Below, piece after piece: positions 1-6,407 of a stretch of DNA of 12,174 nt. The notes under the pieces were generated by a model that was not told the DNA's origin, searched no databases, and saw nothing but the letters and a program-made list of their open reading frames with translations. Made by a program: the position numbers and the translations under genes. This DNA is from Bacteroidales bacterium (GTDB lineage: Bacteria; Bacteroidota; Bacteroidia; Bacteroidales; UBA932): NCBI GenBank assembly GCA_009784635.1, contig WRBG01000044.1, positions 1 through 12,174 of the forward strand. Reading direction: 5' to 3'. How positions within the stretch are numbered: position 1 is the first letter of the stretch; the number at the start of each line of letters is the position of its first letter.

Positions 1-604
1 CAAAACCGTGGTGGCCATGCAGGGGCGTTTTCATTACTACGAAGGCTATTCCATGCAGCAGGTTACTTTCCCCATTCGGGTAATGGCCTTGCTGGGTATT
101 CAATACCTCTTTGTTTCCAACGCTGCCGGAGGGATTAACCGAGCGTATAAAGTAGGGGATTTGATGCTCATTCGCGACCATATCAATCTGATGCCCAACC
201 CTCTTATCGGGCCTAACCTAAATGATTTTGGGCCTCGTTTTCCCGATATGACCCGCCCTTATGACCCTGTTCTGATGCAAGAAGCAGAAGCCTGCGCCGC
301 CTCTTTAGGGATTAGCCTTCAAAAAGGAGTTTATTTTGGGGGCACTGGCCCTACCTATGAAACGCCTGCGGAATATGCCTTTTTTGGCAAGGCCGGAGGC
401 GATGCGGTAGGCATGTCTACCGTTCCCGAAGTGATTGTAGCGCGCCATTGCGGAGTCCGTGTCTTTGGGGTGTCGGTTATTACCAACCAAGCCTACGACT
501 TTGCCGATGACTTTGTGAACGATGGAGAAGACGTAATCACAGCCGCCAACCAAGCCGCCGACCGCCTATGCCTGCTGTTTGCTCAACTGATTGAGCGCTT
601 GTAA
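1..604 (+). CDS. punA: Purine nucleoside phosphorylase, trimeric PNP/MTAP family (5' end cut by window)
   Basis: Phosphorolyses purine (deoxy)nucleosides to a free base and (deoxy)ribose-1-phosphate in cytoplasmic purine salvage. The reading frame enters from the left edge (first full codon at position 2) and ends at TAA 602-604, leaving about 200 residues. Trimeric PNPs are usually about 270 residues, so roughly 70 N-terminal residues, including the phosphate-loop start, lie outside. Family motifs are plain: GRFHYYEGY, the NAAGG glycine turn, LIRDHINL, and VGMSTVPEVIVARH. The Glu of TYET (human PNP Glu201) and the Asn of VITN (human Asn243) are the residues that select 6-oxopurines; MTAP has Asp at the second position, so guanosine or inosine is the likely substrate. 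The position matching human His257, which touches the ribose 5'-OH, appears to be Gly in a DGEDV stretch. The GTG at 8 and ATG at 17 are internal codons. The family call is near certain; the gene symbol is by family only. Confidence 0.95.
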   Translation, partial: KTVVAMQGRFHYYEGYSMQQVTFPIRVMALLGIQYLFVSNAAGGINRAYKVGDLMLIRDHINLMPNPLIGPNLNDFGPRFPDMTRPYDPVLMQEAEACAASLGISLQKGVYFGGTGPTYETPAEYAFFGKAGGDAVGMSTVPEVIVARHCGVRVFGVSVITNQAYDFADDFVNDGEDVITAANQAADRLCLLFAQLIERL

Positions 605-665
605 CGCCGCCGCCTCACGGTTCGGCTGCCGACTTGGTAGACAAGTAGTTGAATTACAGGTAGAA

Positions 666-694
666 TGAATTGTCAAGGATTTCTTGACAGTTCA
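666..694. terminator. Strong hairpin, possible terminator of the PNP gene
   Basis: A 12-bp stem (666-677 pairing with 683-694) with a 5-nt loop, GATTT. The inner seven pairs are the perfect arms TGTCAAG and CTTGACA. The outer five include one G-U pair (670 with 690). It begins 62 nt after the PNP stop. A run of five A follows it on the plus strand, so on the minus strand the T-run comes before the stem. There is no 3' U-tract in either direction, so the terminator role is an inference from stem strength and its position between convergent genes. Confidence 0.45.
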
Positions 695-706
695 AAAAGC
701 AGACAG

Positions 707-791
707 TAGGGGGCATAATAATCCCCTATGCAAGGGTCACAGACTCCTTGCACTACTCCATGGGATTGCAGAGCCGAAACGTCGCCGGCTC
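707..791. repeat. Three tandem hairpins in the convergent gap
   Basis: Three further inverted repeats follow the first hairpin almost without a break. TAGGGG/CCCCTA pairs 707-712 with 723-728 (10-nt loop). TGCAAGG/CCTTGCA pairs 729-735 with 746-752 (10-nt loop) and directly abuts the previous stem. GAGCCG/CGGCTC pairs 771-776 with 786-791 (9-nt loop). All arms are perfect. The adjacency of the first two stems and the similar loop sizes suggest a folded RNA or a mobile intergenic repeat rather than chance, but no known RNA family is recognised. Confidence 0.5.
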
Positions 792-812
792 GTTATGTAG
801 AGACGATATTTA

Positions 813-1079
813 TTAAAAGCTCAGAGTTGGGAGCCTAAGCATAATACTGGCCGTCCAAACAAAGATTAAAAGTCCCATGACAATGCCTATCCAAATCAAG
901 ACAGCTTTGGCCCAGTTGGCTTTGGCCGGATGGGTGTTTCCGTCAAAAGCCCACAAGAAAAGCATAACAAAATTTAGGATAGGAATCCACATAAGTAGCA
1001 TGATAATCACCCATTGGCCTACGCTGATAGGCGCATCGGAACGATGTGATTGAGGTTGGAGTTGGTCAATAATTTCCAT
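813..1079 (-). CDS. Small two-helix integral membrane protein, function unknown
   Basis: Encodes 88 residues. A polar N-terminus of about 18 residues is followed by two hydrophobic segments, about residues 21-44 and 57-80. They are separated by a short polar loop, DGNTHPAKANWAKA, whose Asn/Pro/Lys/Trp pattern resembles that of small conserved Bacteroidetes membrane proteins of unknown role. It has no signal peptidase site, so the helices probably remain in the inner membrane. The ATG at 1079 lies 13 nt after the stop of the large upstream amidase gene on the same strand, so the two are probably co-transcribed. There is no Shine-Dalgarno, as usual for Bacteroidetes; the leader is AT-rich. I cannot assign a function. 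A helper or anchor for the exported amidase is conceivable but has no direct support. Confidence 0.8.
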   Translation of the reverse strand: MEIIDQLQPQSHRSDAPISVGQWVIIMLLMWIPILNFVMLFLWAFDGNTHPAKANWAKAVLIWIGIVMGLLIFVWTASIMLRLPTLSF

Positions 1080-1092
1080 GGTTTAATAAGTG

Positions 1093-4000
1093 TTAGTATA
1101 TAAATTGTGATTGTACAGAGGAATCGGTGAAAAATCGAATAATATCTTTAATCAATGAGTTTCTTTCGTTTGCATCAATAATGGTTTCGATGGGGAATCC
1201 TAATACGACTGTTTTGTAATCGGCCCCGTGGTATGCCACTCCGGCGCTTTTGTTGCCGTCCGCGTATCTGAAAATGGAGTAGGAGTCAGAAGAAGCGGGA
1301 GTAAGCGCATCGGGAGCCTCGACCCAGTACAAGGTCGGATTGGGTTGGGTATAGAACCGGTAGTTGCCGCTGAATAAGTGCGAAAAGGGAGAAAGCGCCG
1401 GTTTTACTTCTCCGGTTTGAGAGGCGTGTCCGGTACTCCATCTGAATTTTAATACATCGGTGGCAAATTTTTTGGAAACAGTGTCCGTTGGCGGGGCGCT
1501 CCAAAGGTCAGAGGCTACATAGGCGCCGCTGACCAACAGGTTGCCGCCCGAGCGGCAAAAAGCGGCTATGCGCGCTTGCAGTTCGGGGGGGAAGGCGGCG
1601 TAACGTATCCCCGAATATCCCGTTCCGGTAACGGTTTGTCGCTGTTTGCCTAAGATGAGGTCAACAATTTCATATCCTGCCGTTAGGGTGGAGTCGTGTG
1701 CAAACGCCTTTTGGCTGCTGGAGGCGTAGGAATAATTTTCCAAGGCAAAGGCGCGTCCGTGCAGGATGGGATAATCAAAGGTGTTGCCGGCCAATACTTG
1801 GGTTTCGTAGGTGGAGTAGGAGGCTCCAAATCCGGGCGAGTCGTTGGTCGACCATGGGAGGGTTCGGCGAATGTCGTATTGACTGCCTACGTAAGAGATT
1901 TCCTGCAAGTAAGCAATCCCATATTCGGTGGCGTCCATGAAACCGCCATACAGAGAATCTTTGCTGGCAAAGCTATAAGGAGCGCTTAGCCTGTCGAATC
2001 CATTTACGATAAGCGCCCTGCCGCGCTCGTTCAATGCGCGGTATATACTAAGTACTTCCGATGGAAAACTTTCTCCTCCGGCATTGACGGCGGTTACCTT
2101 AAAGCTGTAGTGGCGCCCGGCGTCTATGGGAATGTGCAGGTAGTTGGTTTTTACCAATATTCCGTTGTCAAACGCCCCCTCGTCTATCCGGGTATACACC
2201 ACGTAGGCCTCTGCTTTGGCCGTGGGTTCTAAGGGGTCTTCCACAGGTTGCCACTGAAGCAGGGCTTGATTTTCAGAAGCAAATCTCAGCGAAAATCTTT
2301 CTATGGGCAGCGGTTGTACCACATAGGGTCTGCCGTCCATAGAAGAGAGAAAGCGAAGCATACCTTTGTATATGGCCCTACTGACGGTAAACCTAAAGCT
2401 GGGGTCTAATCCGTAGCGCATGTCGGCAAAATTTTGGTGCGAGAGTAGCTCCAACAGCATGGCAGGTACGTTGGGCATACGGGATTCGGCGTAGGAACGG
2501 TCCCATATACCCCGCCTCATCCATTTGGGCTCAAAAGTAGCGCGGATATCAGAGACAATCTGACTTTGTACCAAGTCGGTGTAATCGCGTGAGATGAAAC
2601 GGGAACGTCCGTCGGCCAGCAGGTTGGAACCCTCGGAGGTGGACGTGTAGATGCCCAGCGTCCCTATAATACTGTCGGTAAGGGTAACGCCGGCATCGGT
2701 ATGAAACGCCAAGGAAAGGTCTATGGGAATCCCCAATCCCTGTTGTTTGGTGTTTACAGAAGATGACCCGCTCAAGTAGTTCACCCAACGACCTCTGGAC
2801 ATATAATCGTCGTTGTAATCGTTGCGGCTCCGGTTGGGGGTGTATACCGAATCGGGCGCTCCCGCCCATTGCAGCCAGTAACGCGACCCTTCTGTGTACC
2901 GAGGATAGTTACTGAGCATGGGGGGGTATTGGAGTCGCGAAACGGAGGGTTGCCCCGGCGCTCCCGAAGAAAGGAGGGGCAAAGCCGATTGGCGGTTTGG
3001 GTCTTGATGGACAGAGGGCGAGCGGGCAATGTTGCCCATGCCTCCTCCGATTTTTATCCCATCTGCGGTAATCACTTTGTTCCTCAAACTGCTGACATTA
3101 CTCAGTTCCACTTTGCAATGGTCGCTGATGCCTTGGTCAAATTCAAAATGTCCTAAATAAATCCAAGTACCTCCCCCCATGGTCTGATTGACTTGATATT
3201 TAGTTTGTCCCCCCTTGTGGTAAACGGTGTAAACAGCGTCCGGAGCGCTATTGGGCAGGGATTTATAGGAGACGTATACGGCATAGCGGCCGGATTGGGG
3301 AATGTTGGCCTGCCACACGGCGTAAGAAGGTTGTTCTTTGCTGTTCCTTGAGGGCGTAATGGCTTGGACTTGGCGGTAGGTTCCCATGGAGAACGGATTC
3401 TCTCCATCGGTGTAGAAGGGCTTTGTGTGGGCAAAACCGCTGTCGGGCGGCGTTTGCCAACGCATGGTACCGGTAAGTTCGTAGTAACGGGTTTGGGGCA
3501 TATCGTTGTCTACAATCACTTCGTTGATTTGGGTATCCCGCTCGCGGGGCATCATGACCACAGCGCCGGCATTCTCTAACATGGGCACTAAAAAGGGCAG
3601 TATATAGCTTTGTGTGTAAAGGTCTTCTACCGTTTGAAAAAGGCGGGGGCGCTGCCACTCCCATCTGTCCAAATTTTGGGCATAGTAGTAGCCATGGCTT
3701 TGCCAAAGCGCAATATGGCGGTTCTGAAGCCCCTGTTCAACTTGAAAAGCTTGGGAGAGCGATTTTTTTAGGGGAGGCGGCAAGGCATTTCCACTGTTCC
3801 TCCTTGGCTGTCGTTCCGTTCTTTGGGCTTGCCTGTAAAATACGGGAATCCATTCGCTGATTTCTTTTCCTCCGGATAAAATCCGCAGTTTATAGGATTG
3901 ATAAGCCTGTGGTAAAAATTGCGCAGCCAAACCGTAGATGGCTTCCACAAGCTCGTTTCTGAATGGATACTCAGCTAAAGTGGTACTGTAGGTAAGGGTT

Positions 4001-4209
4001 ATAAGTTTGTTATGCTCATCAATATCAGCTTCTATAACCCTAAGAACGCCCGTAGCCGCGGCTATGGGTTTCAAGAACTGATGTAAGGCTTCGGTGACAG
4101 GTTGGAACAAGGTGTCGTTGTATGCGGCAACACCTCCTTGGGCCATAGCGTCCATGGACAAAAGACCCAGCAGACATGCAGCGATAAAACCTTTACAAGA
4201 TATATGCAT
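1093..4209 (-). CDS. Large exported N-acetylmuramoyl-L-alanine amidase-like protein with inserted golvesin-like domain
   Basis: Predicted to cut the MurNAc-L-Ala amide bond of peptidoglycan outside the cytoplasm. The 1038 residues start with a signal peptide (residues 1-24, ending AMAQ). An Amidase_3-like zinc fold is split in two. The first half holds ALWQSHG (His172) and TVEDL (Glu195), followed by LENAGAVVMMPRERD. The second half holds LAFHTDAG (His503) and PAMLLELL (Glu587). These match the His, Glu and His ligands and the catalytic Glu of the family. Between them, about residues 294-390, is a golvesin/xanthan-lyase-type sugar-binding-like domain (YAVWQANIP to ITADGIKIGGG). A fibronectin III-like domain (about 642-724) and a C-terminal domain resembling class I glutamine amidotransferases (about 730-1030) follow; I see no catalytic Cys there. 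Relatives are often labelled xanthan lyase. I chose the ATG at 4209: a TTG six codons upstream would precede the likely transcription start. The substrate is inferred. Confidence 0.85.
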   Translation of the reverse strand: MHISCKGFIAACLLGLLSMDAMAQGGVAAYNDTLFQPVTEALHQFLKPIAAATGVLRVIEADIDEHNKLITLTYSTTLAEYPFRNELVEAIYGLAAQFLPQAYQSYKLRILSGGKEISEWIPVFYRQAQRTERQPRRNSGNALPPPLKKSLSQAFQVEQGLQNRHIALWQSHGYYYAQNLDRWEWQRPRLFQTVEDLYTQSYILPFLVPMLENAGAVVMMPRERDTQINEVIVDNDMPQTRYYELTGTMRWQTPPDSGFAHTKPFYTDGENPFSMGTYRQVQAITPSRNSKEQPSYAVWQANIPQSGRYAVYVSYKSLPNSAPDAVYTVYHKGGQTKYQVNQTMGGGTWIYLGHFEFDQGISDHCKVELSNVSSLRNKVITADGIKIGGGMGNIARSPSVHQDPNRQSALPLLSSGAPGQPSVSRLQYPPMLSNYPRYTEGSRYWLQWAGAPDSVYTPNRSRNDYNDDYMSRGRWVNYLSGSSSVNTKQQGLGIPIDLSLAFHTDAGVTLTDSIIGTLGIYTSTSEGSNLLADGRSRFISRDYTDLVQSQIVSDIRATFEPKWMRRGIWDRSYAESRMPNVPAMLLELLSHQNFADMRYGLDPSFRFTVSRAIYKGMLRFLSSMDGRPYVVQPLPIERFSLRFASENQALLQWQPVEDPLEPTAKAEAYVVYTRIDEGAFDNGILVKTNYLHIPIDAGRHYSFKVTAVNAGGESFPSEVLSIYRALNERGRALIVNGFDRLSAPYSFASKDSLYGGFMDATEYGIAYLQEISYVGSQYDIRRTLPWSTNDSPGFGASYSTYETQVLAGNTFDYPILHGRAFALENYSYASSSQKAFAHDSTLTAGYEIVDLILGKQRQTVTGTGYSGIRYAAFPPELQARIAAFCRSGGNLLVSGAYVASDLWSAPPTDTVSKKFATDVLKFRWSTGHASQTGEVKPALSPFSHLFSGNYRFYTQPNPTLYWVEAPDALTPASSDSYSIFRYADGNKSAGVAYHGADYKTVVLGFPIETIIDANERNSLIKDIIRFFTDSSVQSQFIY

Positions 4210-4224
4210 AAATAAAAAATATGG

Positions 4225-4232
4225 CAAAAGTA
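4225..4232 (-). promoter_or_regulatory. Bacteroidetes -7 promoter box for the amidase gene
   Basis: Read on the minus strand this is TACTTTTG, an exact match to the Bacteroidetes sigma-ABfr -7 consensus TAnnTTTG. It ends 15 nt before the ATG at 4209, implying a leader of about 10 nt. No clear -33 TTG is present at the usual distance. It lies back to back with the plus-strand box at 4246-4253. Confidence 0.55.
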
Positions 4233-4245
4233 ATAAAAGTTTATG

Positions 4246-4253
4246 TACATTTG
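4246..4253 (+). promoter_or_regulatory. Bacteroidetes -7 promoter box for the DUF3810 operon
   Basis: TACATTTG is an exact match to TAnnTTTG. With the usual spacing of about 6-7 nt, transcription would begin at or next to the ATG at 4260, so the message would be leaderless or nearly so. This box lies inside the reading frame if the alternative ATG at 4221 is used, which argues for the start at 4260. No good -33 element is visible. Confidence 0.55.
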
Positions 4254-4259
4254 TGTCCT

Positions 4260-5387
4260 ATGAACACAAAAACACAGGTAATTAAATATATTCATCTGAT
4301 TATCTTATTGATAAGTTTAACGCTTTATGGCATTGCCATGTACGCGCCCGGAGTTTTGGCCTTTATTTATCCGTTTTGGCTGTATAAAATCCTGTCTCAA
4401 GGCCTTTCTATATTTGTAGCCCTCTTTCCCTTTTCATTGGCCGAAGTTCTGTTGCTCCTGTTTCCCCTGTACGGTCTGTACCGGTTGGGGAAAGGATTGT
4501 ATCTGTGGATAGGGCGTACAGGCAAGGCGGGAGCCTATTGGCGTACTATGGGCAGGCAAAGCGGTAAATTAGCATGTTATCTCTTGAGTATCTTTATTTT
4601 GTCGGCGGGCATCAACTACCACCGTACATCCTTGGCCGCCCACGCGGGCTTGGAAGTACAGCCCGCCCAACAAGAAGAACTTTTGCAACTTTGTATGTAT
4701 TTGGCGGATTTGACCAATGAAGCCGCCGGACTTACCGGTCGGGATTCGGCGGGAGGCTTTGTGTCGGACTATTCGTTCAACCAAAACAGAAAACGGGTGG
4801 GCGAGGCCTATCATTCCCTGTCCCAAACCTATCCGGCCTGCAAGGGATGGTATCCATCTTCCAAGCCCCTTTATTTTTCCCACTGGGTATCCTATGCCCA
4901 CATTATGGGCTTTTTTTTCCCTTTTACCTTTGAGGCAAACATCAATAAAGATATTCCCGCTTTTATGATTCCTGCCGTAATAGCCCACGAACAGGCTCAT
5001 TTGCGGGGATTTATGCGGGAAGAAGACGCCGAGTACGCCGTTTTTCTGCTGACTCGCCATACCCATGACCCCAACCTCAGATACTCTTTTTATATGGCCA
5101 TGCTGATGCGCATCATGGGCGTGTTGTATCGGGCCGACCCGGAGGATTACCAACAATGGATTGCCGGTTTCTCCAAGGAACTTGTCCATGACCTAAATGC
5201 CTATATTGATTATTGGAGCGCGTTTCGTTCTCCCATAGGCGATATATCCCAAACGGTCAACGACGCCTACCTTAAAGCCAACAGTCAATCCGAGGGCGTA
5301 CAAAGCTACGGCAGGGTAATAGATTTACTGATGGCCGATTACAAATTGACACAAAACTTGAAAAAACAAGAATATGAACACGATTAA
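4260..5387 (+). CDS. DUF3810 family membrane protein, putative zinc metallopeptidase
   Basis: A 375-residue protein with about three membrane segments in its first third (roughly residues 9-28, 45-75 and 103-120), then a soluble region. HEQAH at residues 243-247 is an HExxH zinc-peptidase motif, followed by RGFMREEDAEY. In DUF3810 relatives as I remember them this stretch reads like HExAHxxGxxREDEAN. Here the aligned last acidic residue seems to be Asp rather than Glu, with a Glu next to it. The family is found mainly in Bacteroidetes, its substrate is unknown, and the peptidase activity is inferred from the motif. Start: ATG 4260 is preferred over the in-frame ATG 4221 because a -7 box sits between them and the protein then begins with a short Lys-containing segment and a hydrophobic helix. 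The last 14 nt overlap the next gene, suggesting translational coupling. Confidence 0.85.
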   Translation: MNTKTQVIKYIHLIILLISLTLYGIAMYAPGVLAFIYPFWLYKILSQGLSIFVALFPFSLAEVLLLLFPLYGLYRLGKGLYLWIGRTGKAGAYWRTMGRQSGKLACYLLSIFILSAGINYHRTSLAAHAGLEVQPAQQEELLQLCMYLADLTNEAAGLTGRDSAGGFVSDYSFNQNRKRVGEAYHSLSQTYPACKGWYPSSKPLYFSHWVSYAHIMGFFFPFTFEANINKDIPAFMIPAVIAHEQAHLRGFMREEDAEYAVFLLTRHTHDPNLRYSFYMAMLMRIMGVLYRADPEDYQQWIAGFSKELVHDLNAYIDYWSAFRSPIGDISQTVNDAYLKANSQSEGVQSYGRVIDLLMADYKLTQNLKKQEYEHD

Positions 5388-6372
5388 ACCAAAACCCCAA
5401 AAATTATCTTTGGCCAATCTGCCTACCCGCATCGAATACCTGCCCGTTGTATCAAAACAGTGGGGCAAACCCATTTATCTAAAACGAGACGACCAGACCG
5501 GTTCGGAATACTGCGGCAACAAGGTACGTAAAATCGAATATGCGGTGGCAGAAGCCCTAAGGCAGGGATGCGATACTTTGGTCACCTGCGGAGGTATTCA
5601 GTCCAATCATTGTAGGGCAACGGCCGCCGTAGCCGCCAAATTAGGACTCAAATCCATCCTTTTATTGCGTATTGACGAGCAACCTCCGGTAGAGGGAAAC
5701 TATTTTTTAGACCTTTTGTTTGGCGCCGATATTCATTTTTGCAGCCGAGAAGAATACCGGAACTCCAGAAAACAAATCATGCAGGCTTTTTGCGATTCCT
5801 TGGCTGCGGAAGGCCGCAAAGGCTATATTTTGCCCGAAGGCGCTTCCAACGGCATAGGTTGCTTTGGCTATATGGACTGCATGGAAGAAATTGTAAACCA
5901 AGAACAGGAATTGGGTATATGTTTCGACACGATTGTGTTGGCAGAAGGTTCGGGAGGCACCCATGCCGGCCTGCACTTGGCCAATCAATTGATGGGACTC
6001 AACAAGAGGGTGGTTTCTTTTTGTGTGTGCGACGACCGTCCCTATTTTGTACAGGTCGTAACCGACATTTGTACCTCCTGCCTCTCGTATATGCAAACCT
6101 CCCACCCCCTAAAGCCGGAAGACATAGAGGTGATAGACAGGTATGTGGGCAGGGGCTATGGCCTAAGCACTGCCGAAGAATTGGCTTTCATTGCCCAAAC
6201 CGCCAAAGAAAACGGACTGCTCTTTGACCCTGTGTACACCGGAAAAGCCTTTTACGGACTCATGCAGGAAGTCGCTGCCGGAACATTCCATACTTCTGAA
6301 AATATACTCTTTATCCATACCGGAGGTATATTCGGCTTGTTTTCTAAGAAAGAACAGTTTATCTTTGTCTGA
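5374..6372 (+). CDS. dcyD: D-cysteine desulfhydrase-type PLP enzyme (ACC deaminase family)
   Basis: A cytoplasmic PLP enzyme of fold type II, 332 residues, normal length for the family. The PLP lysine is Lys50 in CGNKVRKIEY. GGIQSNH (Ser77, Asn78) is the substrate-carboxylate loop and GSGGTHAGL (192-200) the phosphate loop. DPVYTGKA (285-292) and HTGG (315-318) complete the active site. In ACC deaminases the two positions reported to decide specificity carry Glu (VYEGK) and Leu (HLGG); here both are Thr, as in D-cysteine desulfhydrases. Likely reaction: D-cysteine to pyruvate, H2S and ammonia, perhaps also other D-amino acids with a beta leaving group. The ATG lies 14 nt inside the end of the DUF3810 gene and the M19 gene starts 35 nt downstream, so it is the second gene of a four-gene operon. 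The substrate assignment is inferred from those residues; the gene symbol is by family. Confidence 0.85.
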   Translation: MNTIKPKPQKLSLANLPTRIEYLPVVSKQWGKPIYLKRDDQTGSEYCGNKVRKIEYAVAEALRQGCDTLVTCGGIQSNHCRATAAVAAKLGLKSILLLRIDEQPPVEGNYFLDLLFGADIHFCSREEYRNSRKQIMQAFCDSLAAEGRKGYILPEGASNGIGCFGYMDCMEEIVNQEQELGICFDTIVLAEGSGGTHAGLHLANQLMGLNKRVVSFCVCDDRPYFVQVVTDICTSCLSYMQTSHPLKPEDIEVIDRYVGRGYGLSTAEELAFIAQTAKENGLLFDPVYTGKAFYGLMQEVAAGTFHTSENILFIHTGGIFGLFSKKEQFIFV

Positions 6373-6385
6373 TTCAAATGATTTA

Positions 6386-6396
6386 TTAACCGTTAA
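6386..6396. promoter_or_regulatory. Small inverted repeat before the dipeptidase gene
   Basis: TTAAC-C-GTTAA, perfect 5-bp arms, lies in the 35-nt gap between the desulfhydrase and dipeptidase genes. It overlaps TAAATTTT (6394-6401), a one-mismatch version of the Bacteroidetes -7 box. It could be an internal promoter with an operator; the match is short and may be chance. Confidence 0.25.
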
Positions 6397-6407
6397 ATTT
6401 TTATAAT

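Larger units (their letters stand above)
605..812. other. Convergent intergenic region, structured, no convincing gene
   Basis: These 208 nt separate the 3' ends of PNP (+) and the small membrane protein gene (-). I see no tRNA, rRNA or family-level protein here. The region holds four consecutive inverted repeats between 666 and 791, listed separately. It is more structured than a simple terminator needs and may be a 3'-UTR element, a small RNA, or a copy of a dispersed intergenic repeat. The strand of any transcript cannot be decided from sequence alone. Confidence 0.6.

Noticed and set aside
622..632. TCGG/CCGA inverted repeat just after the PNP stop
   Set aside because: The stem is only 4 bp with a 3-nt loop and no U-tract, too weak to call a terminator next to the 12-bp stem at 666-694.
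794..806. GTAGAGACG resembling half of a common intergenic hairpin repeat
   Set aside because: The complementary half (CGTCTCTAC) is missing nearby, so no repeat unit can be shown within the window.
728..838. A 36-codon plus-strand open frame from the ATG at 728 through the hairpin region
   Set aside because: It is short, runs through two hairpin stems and ends inside the convergent membrane protein gene. It has no start signal or family match. It could be an in-frame shadow of a repeat element.
1696..1989. Plus-strand open frames inside the amidase gene
   Set aside because: All are antisense to the continuous 1038-codon frame and lack recognisable domains.
4569..5189. A 206-codon minus-strand open frame inside the DUF3810 gene
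   Set aside because: Antisense to a gene with a clear family match and HExxH motif. No domain or start context supports it.
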